From assembly GCA_937625935.1 (NCBI GenBank), contig OW569356.1, positions 372,001-436,000 on the forward strand: a stretch of 64,000 nucleotides of DNA, read 5' to 3'. Made by a program: the position numbers and the translations under genes. Source of the DNA: Tetramitus jugosus (lineage: Eukaryota; Heterolobosea; Eutetramitea; Acrasida; Vahlkampfiidae). The notes beneath the pieces were generated by a model. The model saw nothing but the letters and a program-made list of their open reading frames with translations. It ran no database searches and was not told the DNA's origin. This document shows, piece after piece, positions 22,561-32,925 of this stretch. Every line of letters begins with the position of its first letter. Within the stretch, counting starts at the first letter, position 1.

Positions 22561-23485
22561 GTTTGACAAGATGAATGTTTTTTGACGGTGTGATGTACAG
22601 CTTTTTTGATTCGGCGGCATGAGAAAGGTTGCTGCCACTCTTGCACACCCATATTTCCCATTGGGTTATTGCAAGGTGGACGCAACAGCAAATGATGCAG
22701 CGTTGAGTGCTAAGCTCTGAAAGGTTTTAATATTGCGTGTTAGTCATTATCATATACAGTTATTGCTTGCACCTCGATGTTTCGTTTGTATTACCGTGAA
22801 AGTTTTGTTGTCAGGTCGTAGGTTGCAATTTTATAATGCTGCTGAAGTCCGAAGCCTTTGTTGTTGGTAGTCAGTGATTGTTGCTTGTCCATATATTGGT
22901 GTAAGGTAAGTACGAAATGCTTTTTTCGGTTGCTGCTTTATTGTCATGAGTGCTTTGCACACGATAGATGTGGGAGAACGGATGGCCCAATGACATGCAT
23001 AGCTGCTCCTTTTGAGTTACGATCCAACGATACCCCTGGAATACCAGTGTTCGATCCATCAAAAGGCTGGCTTGTGTGACGAGGTATCAGTATCTTCAAT
23101 AAATTCGTGTTTGATGAAATGTGTCCCACATTCGACTTTGTTTGCTCTCACCTTTGGTAATGAATACTTCTTTCGACCTTTTGAACTGTTACAATACTAA
23201 ATTAACACGCTGTCACAAAGCACTTCAGGCGTATTGTACTCTGACAGAGCTATCAATGACAGTGTCATACCCAAGCTCCTCTGCCTACATGCAAAGAATT
23301 CAAGTTGATTGATCTTTCCACAGACAAATCTGAGGCGATAGTATTTTATCGCACGCGAACTCCCCAGAACATCACTGTAACTCTTGATCAAATTTTTCCG
23401 AATTGACGCTTGAAGTCCTTCAGAAGTCGTCCAGAGAGAACTCACAAACGAGCAACAAACAAACAAAACCAGCAGTCAATCAAAC
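22561..23485. other. Intergenic stretch, nothing recognised
   Basis: About 925 bp between the nucleolin-like gene and the F-box/LRR gene. No tRNA fold, no transposon motif and no ORF above 90 codons with recognisable content. It must hold the 3' UTR of the first gene and the promoter of the second. Confidence 0.5.
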
Positions 23486-25651
23486 ATGAGTGATTTTAAT
23501 CTACCTATTGAGCTACTGTCTGAAATATCCTCCTTCTGGGATGTGAAATACCTTGTTCGATTTCTGACTCAGATCCATAACAAGTCACTCATTGCCTACG
23601 TGTGCGAGGAGAGTGATTCGTTCAATGAGCTTGTTTTGGACTTTGATTGCGATATCAATTCAAACACTTGTTTTTTGTCTCAGATGGCCAATCTCGTTCT
23701 CTTTATCACTGCCGCCAAAAGCAGTTGTAAAGTGTCAGCGGAGAAATATTTTCAAGCTGTTCAGAGCACCAGTAGCTCTCCAGCAACACAACGACAAGAA
23801 GGAGATGAAGGAGATGAAGAATTGGATTGTAGGGCGTCGTCTACAAAGAAACCATGCTCGATTCAAGTGAGAAACATGGGAGCTTATCAACTGAAATACC
23901 TGGTCAAGTTTAGTGAAGTGTTGTGCAAGATTCGAAGAGTTTCATCTCTGTTGTTTGAGGACCCATCCATTGCGAACGCTGTTTCCTTGAGTTACAGTTT
24001 GATTGAGCAAATTTCAAACTCTCCTCGCTTGTCAATGAGTTTGGATTCTGTGCGGTATCGAACTTCGAATTGCCATTATCAAGGAGCCAGTTGGTTGTAC
24101 TTTCAAACGAGACCGGATGAGTACACTACATCGCCAAATGTGTTGACCAATAGAACTGTGTGCATGAACCGGCTAAAGCATTGGGACTTTAGTTATGTGT
24201 TTGGTTACTATAATCAAACTGTAAACTATCAGCCAGTGTTACTCCCGAGTTTGGAGTCCATCCAGTTGGCAGGGAAAGATTTTCAAGGATTTTTGAACTA
24301 TGATCAGTTTCAATACCAGAAATGGCTTCCAAACATTAGGAAACTTTCTCTGTTGAATTTAACGACTGATGTCATTACGAGAAGTACAATCTCAAAATAT
24401 GTCATGCCTGAAAACCTCAATGTTCTGTCATTGAAGCAAATGGACTTCACACCTAAGCAACTTTCAGATCTGATCAGTCTGTTCCCCAATTTGAGCACTC
24501 TCGAGTTTACTGTGACAACATCCAAGACGACAGGAGATGCCTTTGATTTCCTATCTTCATCTATCCGACATCGTAATTTACGACATTTAGCTCTGGGTAG
24601 TCACGCAATCAGCAACGCTGATATCGAATGCTTACCAGAGGTATTCCCAAATATCGAGTCACTGACAATACTTAATGCTTTACCAAAGGTTCATGCTGCG
24701 AGCTTTGGTAAATTAGCTCGTATGAACAAACTATTACGATTGAATTTGTCAAGGTGTCCTACATTTGATGCGGAATCATTTTGCTCAATATTCAGTAGTT
24801 CTCCTCTGATGCTGAGACAACTCGTAGAACTCTCGCTGTACATCAAGTCGGATGACTCATCGATTGTTACTGAACTCGGACGAGTGGTTCATTTACTCTC
24901 TTCGTTACGTCACATCTCATTTAGAGGTCGTATCAAAAGAGTAAGAAGGGAGCTACAAAGATTGCTCTCAAAAATGGATCTTTGTGTCAACTTTGTAACT
25001 ACACATGTGAACGTGACAAACCTGTATGTCGCTGAGGATGTAGATGTAGAGAACACAGAACAATGTTCAGAAAACTGTATTGACAACAAGTGTGGATGTC
25101 AAAGAAAACCTTGTGTTTCTTGCAGTATCTTTGTTCCCTCATGTTGTCAGTTAGATCACGAGTTTGTGTGTAGTCGAAGAACACACACGGACTATACTAT
25201 CAATTGCCCTACTTGTGGAGATACTCTAAAGCGAGATGCATACCACGAGCATATGAATGAGTATCATCTTGAGAGCACAGGAGCTACTAACAGACAAGGT
25301 AGAAGTGACACGACATTTTGGAGATGCCCAATGAGGGGTTGCTCTTGCACTATTTCAATTCCTACCTATCCAGTTGCATCTCTGTTGCTTCGATTGGGTC
25401 GGGCAAAGGTATCTCATTTGTATCACGAGTGTCAATTCAATCTAGTGTATGACATTCTTAGTGAATCATTCAAAACGATGTGTGAACTGGGCATTGATCG
25501 AAGTGAGAACAACCAAGAGATTATCAGTGTTGAACATATCAAGAATCTACACCAACGATACCAACCACAATTTCATGAATTGATATCCAAGGCGAATCCC
25601 TTTGCTAAGTATTTCAAGAGTGTGGATGAGGCTAGAAGACGAAGGTGGTAA
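23486..25651 (+). CDS. F-box-like protein with leucine-rich repeats and Cys-rich C-terminus
   Basis: 721 aa. The N-terminus (LPIELLSEISSFWDVKYLVRF) looks like a divergent F-box, the Skp1-binding module of SCF ubiquitin ligases. Residues about 230-510 contain irregular leucine-rich repeats (PNIRKLSLLNL, LNVLSLKQM, FPNLSTLEF, FPNIESLTIL), the usual substrate-binding part. A Cys-rich segment (about 525-595) follows, including CPTC...H...H, which could bind zinc, then a WRCPMRGCSC block. F-box plus LRR plus zinc-like C-terminus is plausible for a substrate adaptor; no named orthologue was recognised. Single exon. Confidence 0.65.
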   Translation: MSDFNLPIELLSEISSFWDVKYLVRFLTQIHNKSLIAYVCEESDSFNELVLDFDCDINSNTCFLSQMANLVLFITAAKSSCKVSAEKYFQAVQSTSSSPATQRQEGDEGDEELDCRASSTKKPCSIQVRNMGAYQLKYLVKFSEVLCKIRRVSSLLFEDPSIANAVSLSYSLIEQISNSPRLSMSLDSVRYRTSNCHYQGASWLYFQTRPDEYTTSPNVLTNRTVCMNRLKHWDFSYVFGYYNQTVNYQPVLLPSLESIQLAGKDFQGFLNYDQFQYQKWLPNIRKLSLLNLTTDVITRSTISKYVMPENLNVLSLKQMDFTPKQLSDLISLFPNLSTLEFTVTTSKTTGDAFDFLSSSIRHRNLRHLALGSHAISNADIECLPEVFPNIESLTILNALPKVHAASFGKLARMNKLLRLNLSRCPTFDAESFCSIFSSSPLMLRQLVELSLYIKSDDSSIVTELGRVVHLLSSLRHISFRGRIKRVRRELQRLLSKMDLCVNFVTTHVNVTNLYVAEDVDVENTEQCSENCIDNKCGCQRKPCVSCSIFVPSCCQLDHEFVCSRRTHTDYTINCPTCGDTLKRDAYHEHMNEYHLESTGATNRQGRSDTTFWRCPMRGCSCTISIPTYPVASLLLRLGRAKVSHLYHECQFNLVYDILSESFKTMCELGIDRSENNQEIISVEHIKNLHQRYQPQFHELISKANPFAKYFKSVDEARRRRW

Positions 25652-25714
25652 ACACTTTTGATTTGTGGAGTTGTGTCACAATAAATCTCAATTAAGACAA
25701 CTTTACTGTATTGG

Positions 25715-26914
25715 TTAGGGTTTGGTATTGTACAAGAAGTTCGTAAGTGTTAGTGAAGAGTTTGTTGTTCTTGCTCGATGATAGTTGTACATCTTGGCTT
25801 TCTCAAAGTGCTCATTGTTTGCTGCTCGGATCGATTTCTCATACTGGGCTCTCTCCTGCTTGAGAGTTCTCACATCTACAGCTGATCCCTGTGGGGCAGG
25901 TGGACATATTCCGCCACTGAATTCATACTTGATTTCTGCAGAGTGATCTTTTGGTCTTAGGTCAGTCTTTGTTTTCAGTCCTCTCTTGACACTGTCTGAG
26001 GATTCATTTCTAGATAGCAGCACTGTTGGATTGCGAGTGAATTCAGAAGATTGGGATTCTGTTCTGGCTTTTCTGGTGAAGATAACTTGATTCTCGCCTG
26101 AAGTCTTCTCCTTGATTTTCTTGACCGAAGGTTTAAACTTCATCTCCTCTGAAGCAATTCCAGCGATAGGATCCTTCAAGACAACAGGAGCAGCTCTAGC
26201 TCTCTCACTATAGTAAATGTCCTTCAATATTCTCCTTTCCGAGTCTTTATCATCTGGTATGTGCTCCATTTCAATCTTACGTCGAGTGGCCGGGGTAGGT
26301 GGTTTCTGTAATGCTGATGGTTTACCAGCTCTCATATCTTGATCTGATTTTGATTGCATCGCCTTTCTGTTCATTGATTGTTTCTCTGATTTAACCCGAT
26401 CTGTGTATTCTGGCACCGGTTTTCTCGTAAACTTGTGCACATATTCATCCGATGTTGTTTTGTTCACATGTTGCCGTTTAGGAGGGGTTATGATCTGCTC
26501 AGACTCTGTAAACATGTTATATCTACGAGCGGGTCGAGATGGAACATACGAATCATCAATCACAGAAGAATTAAACTGGGAATGAGAAGTAGACTCCTTG
26601 TTCATCATTTCACCAGAGTAGATTGGCGTATGTTGAAGAAATTGTTGTCTGACTGAAGAGGAGGCAGTTACACTGGACTTGAGTCCGTAACTGATGTTAG
26701 AACTCTCTTGTGTTGCGATGGGTGGCTTAAACCGGGTTTGACTCTTTGCAGAATCTCTAACTGTTGGTTTTCCTGCTGAATGTACCTCTGAAGCTCTTGA
26801 CGAAGCAGGTGGTTGAAAGGAAGGATGCAAAATCTTGTACATCTCAGATGACTGATTAGTGATCGACATGGTAGGGGTACTTGCTTTGGTAGTATGATGC
26901 AATTCAGTCGTCAA
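25715..26914 (-). CDS. Disordered Lys/Ser/Pro-rich protein, unknown
   Basis: 399 aa in one exon. The sequence is polar and low-complexity, rich in Ser, Thr, Lys, Arg and Pro, without membrane segments. The C-terminal 60 residues look more ordered and helical (VDVRTLKQERAQYEKSIRAA). I recognise no domain. It converges with the F-box/LRR gene (63 bp between stops). Basic, disordered proteins of this kind are often cytoskeletal or ciliary, but there is no direct evidence for that here. Confidence 0.7.
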   Translation of the reverse strand: MTTELHHTTKASTPTMSITNQSSEMYKILHPSFQPPASSRASEVHSAGKPTVRDSAKSQTRFKPPIATQESSNISYGLKSSVTASSSVRQQFLQHTPIYSGEMMNKESTSHSQFNSSVIDDSYVPSRPARRYNMFTESEQIITPPKRQHVNKTTSDEYVHKFTRKPVPEYTDRVKSEKQSMNRKAMQSKSDQDMRAGKPSALQKPPTPATRRKIEMEHIPDDKDSERRILKDIYYSERARAAPVVLKDPIAGIASEEMKFKPSVKKIKEKTSGENQVIFTRKARTESQSSEFTRNPTVLLSRNESSDSVKRGLKTKTDLRPKDHSAEIKYEFSGGICPPAPQGSAVDVRTLKQERAQYEKSIRAANNEHFEKAKMYNYHRARTTNSSLTLTNFLYNTKP

Positions 26915-27018
26915 GCTATCTCTCCGATAATGTCAAGTTTTGTGTAAGGGAACGTAACGGCTCGAGTCGATGGCGGAGCGGAGAGAAACAGTGGGGATGT
27001 ACGAATTTGACATCGGCA

Positions 27019-28140
27019 TTATTTCTGATTCGATTTATGAGTAGTTGATTTGGAGAGGGGCTTGAACTGATGAGATTGGGTCATTGCATTGTCAGAGCCA
27101 GACACACCGACCTTTCCCTGCAGTGACGAAGGAGATTTGAACATACTCTCTCGCTTCACTCCCTTCTTGTCCTTGTTCATAAACGATTGCCAGCTACTCG
27201 AACGTTTCTGAAGTTCTTCATCGGCCTTACTAGGCTTCCTTGGCCCTCTCTTCTTCTTCTTCTGAGGTGGTTGCTCCTGTTGTTGTGCATCCGAGCCTTC
27301 TGGTTCTTTGCGTTTTTGACCTGTTATCGCATCACCACCACTAACAGCAGACGTCGTTTTTGAATCAGTATCCTGTCCTGGTTTCCTCTTTGTCTTGTAA
27401 GCATGTTGCTTATTACTGTACTTTGGTTGATACACGTGTTCATGAGCTCTCAGTCGTATCAATGGAAAAGGCACTTCCTGAGTTCCCAGTTGTTGTTGCG
27501 ACGATCGAAACGATACCCAACATGATTCATTCTCAGTGGACACGGACTCGATCACTGCTTCATAAAAATTTTGATCCAGGTTGTGAACAGCGTAGACACG
27601 CGCTCCAGGGTGCAAGTACTCCAACGGTACGTGCTCATACTTTTTAATGTTCCATTTCTCTGGTTGGAGAACATCACTGTTGCCATAACCGACATAGGTG
27701 ACATGATAGCTCACATTGTCCAATGTATATGATTCCTGAGGAATAGGAGGAGAAGAGTGTTGTTGTTGTTGTTGTTGTTGTAATTGTGATGATAAGGTTG
27801 GTGGTGCACCAGTCGTAGGTAGGATGACTTGATTCACTTTAGCTACATACCATAATCCTTCATATAGACCATACACGTAGTCACCTTGTTGAAATTTGGG
27901 TGTTGTTGTTGTTGTTGTTGGTGGTGATGCATTTGGGTGTTGTTGTTCTTCTTCTTCTGAGGTTGTTGTTGCTGTTGTTGAGTGAAGTTGGATGAGTTGT
28001 TGGGTTAGCTTAATGGCATTTTGGATGTCTTGTGATAGCTTATGATACGTTTCATAGTCGTTTGTGCCTGGGTTCAATTGGGACAACACTGATTCCACTT
28101 GTTCAAGTTGTTGCTGGTATTGATCAAGCTGTTGTTCCAT
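27019..28140 (-). CDS. SMNDC1: SMNDC1/SPF30-like Tudor splicing factor
   Basis: 373 aa. N-terminal helical region (1-55), a Tudor domain (about 83-165: GDYVYGLYEGLWYVAKV...YHVTYVGYGNSD) and a second Tudor-like barrel (about 177-235). The C-terminus carries the family's conserved tail: SWQSF, KKGVKRESMFKSP, GKVGVSGS and a MTQ element, matching SPF30 (KRSIFASPE..GKVGVG..MTQ). SPF30 binds symmetrically dimethylated arginine on Sm proteins and is needed for tri-snRNP joining to the pre-spliceosome. A glutamine run (about 120-127) sits inside the first Tudor domain between strands, an unusual insertion. It is divergent from the chaperonin-like gene, with 84 bp between starts. Confidence 0.8.
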   Translation of the reverse strand: MEQQLDQYQQQLEQVESVLSQLNPGTNDYETYHKLSQDIQNAIKLTQQLIQLHSTTATTTSEEEEQQHPNASPPTTTTTTPKFQQGDYVYGLYEGLWYVAKVNQVILPTTGAPPTLSSQLQQQQQQQHSSPPIPQESYTLDNVSYHVTYVGYGNSDVLQPEKWNIKKYEHVPLEYLHPGARVYAVHNLDQNFYEAVIESVSTENESCWVSFRSSQQQLGTQEVPFPLIRLRAHEHVYQPKYSNKQHAYKTKRKPGQDTDSKTTSAVSGGDAITGQKRKEPEGSDAQQQEQPPQKKKKRGPRKPSKADEELQKRSSSWQSFMNKDKKGVKRESMFKSPSSLQGKVGVSGSDNAMTQSHQFKPLSKSTTHKSNQK

Positions 28141-28224
28141 TGGTGATCGTGTTTTTTTTGCGCGCGTTTTGTTTGTTTACTGTGTTTTTTGTGTTGTTGA
28201 ATTGGGAAGGGATGAAGCGAAAGA

Positions 28225-29732
28225 ATGGAAGCTAGTAGTAAGGAGAAATTGAGAACAATAGAGTCTTCTTTTGGACCTTGTGGCAAATCAAAGATTCTTT
28301 CCTCTTTTCAGAGTACTTGCATCACCAGTTCCTGTAGGGAGATTGAACGATTTATCAAGGAAAATGCAAAGCAACGGAGTGTTTCGAAAGCTCGTTTAGC
28401 GTTGGAAGATGGTCATGGAATGTATCAAATAATGATGCGTACGTTTAGAGAAGAATATGAGCTGTTGGTGAAGGGAATGAGTGAAAAAGAAGAGTTGAGG
28501 CATCGAATCATAGTTCTTCAAGGGTTGCAACACCATGCAGCACATTCGTTGGTGAAGTTCGAAGAAGTATTTGCGGAACATGCACACTGTGTGACTGATG
28601 AAAATGATACACTTCTCAAACAGGTGATATTTTCATTCTTATCGACCCATTTGTCTCGGCCCATTGTTTCGCTGTTTACTGGGCTGCTTGAGCAGCAAAT
28701 ACTGTTCTGGAGTAAGTGTGAAGTTAGGACAAGAACCATTTTGAAGTATCTTTTATGTGGCATGTCAGGATCTATGGTTTCGAGCAGTAGAGTTGTGGAT
28801 GGGGTGTTTATTCCTCATTGTCAATTCGCCAAGCACTCTCCACAGGAGATGGCTTCATCCAACATTCTCTTCTTAAATCAATTAGACCGTTGCACAGACC
28901 TAAATGGAGTTGATGTTGTTTGCATAACTGAGAACTTTACAGACACCATACCGGGAAAGATGATTGTTAAGATCGATGATGATGATATGGATTTTATGCT
29001 GGATCTATTTTCGCTATGTATTGGACAAACGGGGCAGATTTCTTACGCACAACAGATAAGTAATGGTTCGTCTCTCAATCTCTTCCTTGTTCCTGAATCA
29101 AGAAAGTTTCAGACTCTCTTGATAAGAGCACCTACTCCCCAAGTTACGAGACAATATTTTGAACTGTTATCTAGTATCTTAAGACAGGTACTTGACATCG
29201 GTGGGGTTAAATCTGTTAAAGTTGTTTCCGGAGGTGGAACACCTGAAGTTCTATTGTCCAAGTACTTCGAACGAGCTTCATCTTCATTCACCGAAAATAC
29301 CTCGTAAGTAACAAGCTCAGATTCAACATTGTGAGGTTGATTTTATTACTAAGTTCTAGCTCGAATCTCAGAATACGATCGAAGGGTCATCATGTTACAG
29401 CGAAGATCTTCTCGGCGTGTTATGACAATGTTATCAAAAGAAACATTTACAACATCACTGACAAGACAAATCAGTTGGATATTTTGACTAAAATGAAAAG
29501 AGAACTCCAGGGAATAATCTCAATACAACATTCCTTCATGGGAGAGTCGTCAGAACAAACGATAGTGGATAAACTCTGGGTGTTGGATTCAGGATTGAAG
29601 TGGGGTGTCATAGATATCCTATCGCAGAAACATTCTCTGTTCGAGGAAGTCTGCATCGACTTGATAGCTGAATTCAAAGTGGACAAAGAAGCCCTGCCCA
29701 AGAAGACAACCAAAAACCTACTGTTGTCGTGA
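28225..29732 (+). CDS. Group II chaperonin-like protein (BBS6/10/12 type), 2 exons
   Basis: Exons 28225-29303 and 29360-29732 (intron 56 nt, GTAAGT...TTCTAG; an alternative acceptor 6 nt earlier also keeps frame), giving about 483 aa. The start FGPCGKSKIL resembles the chaperonin N-terminal GP.G..K motif, the middle has a degenerate intermediate/apical region, and GGGTPEVLLSKYF matches the CCT GGGA.E..L.. segment. The ATPase GDGTT motif of true CCT subunits is not visible, so this is more like the Bardet-Biedl chaperonin-like proteins (BBS6, BBS10, BBS12) that help BBSome assembly. Naegleria makes flagella, so that would fit. Assignment is by motif only. Confidence 0.6.
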
Positions 29733-29965
29733 ACTTCGCACGACCAACTCTTATACTCCCTCAATCATTGAATTAACATTCACTTCTTGATGCCGTAAAA
29801 ACAAACGTTGCTTTTCCGTCAAACTCCTGGAGTTGGTGTGAAACGAATGTGATGACGAAAATGGTTGGTTCAAATTTCGGACACTCGAACTTCCGTCGTT
29901 TTTCGTTGTGTTCCGAACAACTGAACAATAAAAGAGAAAAACAACGGCTGAAGGACACAGATACC

Positions 29966-30892
29966 ATGTCATCAATCACACTAAAACTAGAGCAACAAGC
30001 GAGACTAAACATTGGTCCATGCAATCCCTCGGTTCCCCCTTCCGAATACTTTAGAATGGCCGCTCAGTATTTACAACAGGCGGGACAAGCAAAGAAAGCC
30101 AATGACTTGTCCAATGCGTACCTGAACTTGATGAGTTTTTTTGTTCTGATCCAAGAGAGATTACCATCTCATCCAATGATTAACTACCCTCAGTTCCAGC
30201 AAGAGTATGCCTTCAACCTAAGCAAGTGCAATACTGTGCTCGCAACAGAGCGTGAAACTGTCAAGCAATTACTGGAGCCTAAGCAACAAGGTTTCTTGTC
30301 CAATTGGTTTGGTCCTTCTCCAACAACGCCTCCAAGGAGGGAACTACCTCCGACTCCAGTTCGTCTTCCTCCAACTCCAGTGTCTCCAATGTCACCAACT
30401 GAGCAACTCCAGTATAGAGCCATGGAGACTGTTGTGATGAATGACAAGGTCCAAGAAAGCGTAGGAAGAGGTGTTGCGAATCTGGCTACAAACGAAGAAG
30501 TTCAAGGTAAGGTGGCTGATGGAGTAGCCAATGCGGCAAGGAATAGGGGATACCAACAAGCCATCGGTAAGAGTATAGCTGAGAGTAGTGATAATGCATT
30601 GGTGAAACAAATGGCTCAAAATGAGAAAGTACAGGGTGCTGTAGGTCAAGCATTTGCTCAAACTGTTGGAAATAAGGAGGTCCAGAAAAAGATAGGCACT
30701 GCTGTCGCTACTGCCGCCACTAACAAAGAAGTACAAAAGAAGGTTGCTCAAGGATTCCTGGGTGCTGCAAGACTTGGTTGGAAAGGAGCCAAAGCTGGAG
30801 CAGGACTAGCGGTCAAGGGCGGAACACTAGCTTACAGTGAGTATCAGAGACAACAAGAAGAAGAAGCAAACAATCAGGTGGCACAAGAGTAG
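29966..30892 (+). CDS. USP8-dimerisation-domain-like protein with 18-residue helical repeats
   Basis: 308 aa from the ATG at 29966; the frame is open further left (to 29849) but that part is A+T-rich leader-like and begins without a better start. Residues about 10-105 (PSEYFRMAAQYLQQAGQAKKAND...AYLNLMSFFVLIQERLPSHP) resemble the helical USP8_dimer/MIT-like domain of USP8 and AMSH, which act on endosomes with ESCRT-0. A Pro/Thr linker follows. Then about six imperfect 18-residue repeats of the type EVQ.KV..AVA.AA.NK span about 160-275. The C-terminus (AGAGLAVKGGTLAYSEYQ) is Gly/Ala-rich. The repeats predict an extended amphipathic helix. Exact function unknown. Confidence 0.6.
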   Translation: MSSITLKLEQQARLNIGPCNPSVPPSEYFRMAAQYLQQAGQAKKANDLSNAYLNLMSFFVLIQERLPSHPMINYPQFQQEYAFNLSKCNTVLATERETVKQLLEPKQQGFLSNWFGPSPTTPPRRELPPTPVRLPPTPVSPMSPTEQLQYRAMETVVMNDKVQESVGRGVANLATNEEVQGKVADGVANAARNRGYQQAIGKSIAESSDNALVKQMAQNEKVQGAVGQAFAQTVGNKEVQKKIGTAVATAATNKEVQKKVAQGFLGAARLGWKGAKAGAGLAVKGGTLAYSEYQRQQEEEANNQVAQE

Positions 30893-31119
30893 GATTCTCT
30901 AATGAACTTAGTAGTATGCTTCTTGAGTGTATGATTTTTTAATAGATCTCGTATAAAATGCGATAACAATCCGGCTGAGTAGAGTCTTGTTGAAGTGAAG
31001 TTGTCAGTTTATTGGATACTTACAAAGTTCTCAATGAAAAGCAGTTCTCCAGGGTGTTGTTCGAGGTGTAATTTCCTCTTGATCATCAAAGTTTGAGCTG
31101 CTCTCGACAACGCTGTAAC

Positions 31120-31136
31120 TTCTAAAACTAAAAATA
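31120..31136. repeat. Target-site duplication, left copy (17 bp)
   Basis: TTCTAAAACTAAAAATA here is repeated exactly at 32926-32942. The two copies bracket the LINE, as expected from target-primed reverse transcription. Confidence 0.92.
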
Positions 31137-31165
31137 TTTTTTTTTTTTTTTTTTTTTTTTTAATA

Positions 31166-31279
31166 CAACCATTTCGGTTGCTCACTTTATTCTCAATACA
31201 TTTTCATCAGCCATCGCTCTTTGAGCGATGGCTCTTGGTCGTCTGATTAATTCCCAATGACGCTCGCAGAGCGTCATTG
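31166..31279 (-). other. LINE E2 3'-UTR hairpins (three)
   Basis: Inverted repeats at 31166-31170/31176-31180, 31210-31219/31223-31232 and 31255-31265/31269-31279 (10-11 bp for the two larger). Relative to E1 the second hairpin has two adjacent base-pair replacements that keep pairing (E1 323-339 and 324-338 versus E2 31213-31229 and 31214-31228). Confidence 0.75.
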
Positions 31280-32925
31280 CTGTTGTTTCGCTTTTGTTGC
31301 GGTGAAGAGGTGAAGGAGAGTCGTGAGACATCTCCGTTTCACCCCATTCACAAAGGTTCTTGCTTTCTTACCGGCTTCTGTTGTTTTGATCCCAGTCGCT
31401 ACCAGTCCGTTGGTGACCTCTTCGGTGGCGTTTGTTTCTATGCCCATCATACCCTTCAGAAATTCTCTACTCGTCCGTCGCAAAGGACGCCTTTCCATCT
31501 TGCCATCCTTCAGTCGCACATTATCGAACCATATGTCGATACAGGACACACCCATGCTGGTAAGCTCCTTACTGACTGTCAAGGCTAGACATCTTCTTGC
31601 ATACACAGCCCTTGAGCATCGAATAAGGCAGTGCAGCACACTTTCGGGTTCTTTGTTACACCAGACACACATCGAGGGCTCGGTGCCAGTGTTATAAAGA
31701 CACCGAACAACTTCCTCCGTGTGGAGAGTACCACTTCTGACTTGAAGCTGGAACCATTCCAGCCTTCTGTCAACAACGTGTGGGTACTTGAGAAAGCTGA
31801 AGTCTGCGCCGCTGTAGTTGGCATCTTTTTGAATCCACCAACGCTCGCTCGTCTCTACACGTGCATTTCTCTCCTGATCAAACAGGGACTGCAGGTGTTC
31901 TCTACTCTCGACTCTGAGGTTACCCTTGTACAGAGCAGGTTCATTTTTAGTGGAGTTTTGGCTTATGGGACACTGACAGGTCCTCATTTGCGCCATCAAA
32001 ATGTTCAGTATTTGGTGCGATTTTGCACCTATCCTACATTTTGGGAATAGTTTCTTGAATTCTTTGAAACAGATGGGATGTTCCTCTACAAGCAGTTGAT
32101 TGCGGCTGACTATACCTGAGAGGTAGAGTTTTTTGAGGATGGTGGATGGTACGTACCTTGCCAATCTACACTCATCACACTGCGTAGTTGTACCTACAGT
32201 TAATCTGATCCCATGTACATGCATCCTGATGGCACACCACTTGTGGTAAGTTGACACGACATACTCGAGTCTGTTGCTTGACTGAAATACATTCTCTTGT
32301 TGGAATGTTTGGTGGAGCTTGATGTCCTCAAGCGTGTCAAGGAACAGCCTACGAGCTTCAGTGTCTCTCTTACCGTTGATCATTGAGAACACAAACCATC
32401 CAGTCTGCGTCGCAATTGTCTCTTCAATGTCCTTTAGTCCTACTGACCCGAGCTCAAAGCCGATGGACAGCAGCTCAGTCGGGAACCTCTTCATTGCCTT
32501 CGACCCGAACTTCACTAATGATCTTCCCAGTGCATTAACTTTGTTCAACCACTCAGCTGTCCAGTCAGTAAACTCTGATGCATAAGCGAATATAGGATGG
32601 ATGCACGTGTTCACCACCCGACTCACTTGTCTTGCGGTGAGTCTCATTACTTTGAGCCGAACAACCACCCTCTGTGCCTTTTGCCACGCTTGTTCTCTCT
32701 GTTTCTGGGTTGCACCCTTGAGATTCGTGTACAGACCCAGCGCACGAAACACCTGCCTGTTGTTTCTCCCCACCACCTTTGTGCCATCCACAGTAATGTC
32801 GTTCGATGACTTATTGTCCACTTTTCTGACGTAAAGTTCCAACTTGTCAGGATGCATTGTCATTCGGAGCCAACCCAAAGCGGTAGACATTGCTTTGGCG
32901 GCAATTTCAATGTCCTCCCTGGATT
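31274..32925 (-). pseudogene. LINE reverse transcriptase, C-terminal 550 codons, open but 5' truncated
   Basis: The frame is open from the 5' junction (32925) to the stop at 31274. The first part (REDIEIAAKAM..., HPDKLELYV, FRALGLYTN) is the region after the palm domain of a LINE reverse transcriptase, with the usual LG.Y block; the catalytic YxDD lies upstream and is missing. A helical thumb/connector follows, then the zinc-binding C-x2-C-x8-H-x4-C near 31600-31660 (on the minus strand) and a basic C-terminus. Clade placement is uncertain, but the C-terminal zinc knuckle is common in L1-like and related LINEs. No endonuclease domain is present in the surviving part. Confidence 0.88.

Larger units (their letters stand above)
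31137..32925 (-). mobile_element. 5'-truncated LINE copy E2 with poly-A tail and TSD
   Basis: Minus-strand element of 1789 bp. The poly-A tail appears as T25 at 31137-31161. The 3' UTR and three hairpins match E1 (248-1196), and the ORF is open from the truncated 5' end at 32925 to the stop at 31274. A 17-bp TSD flanks it exactly. The 5' end faces tRNA-Thr(AGT), with 38 bp between the right TSD and the tRNA. The intact frame and exact TSD suggest a fairly recent insertion. Confidence 0.93.

Noticed and set aside
22126-22638. Minus-strand Thr/Ala-rich and His-rich ORFs opposite the RGG tail
   Set aside because: Products of reading GGT/GGC/CGT repeats backwards; the RRM-GAR protein is the real gene.
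27750-28140. TTG/TGT triplet runs as a microsatellite feature
   Set aside because: They encode Gln/Thr runs in the SMNDC1-like protein on the minus strand.
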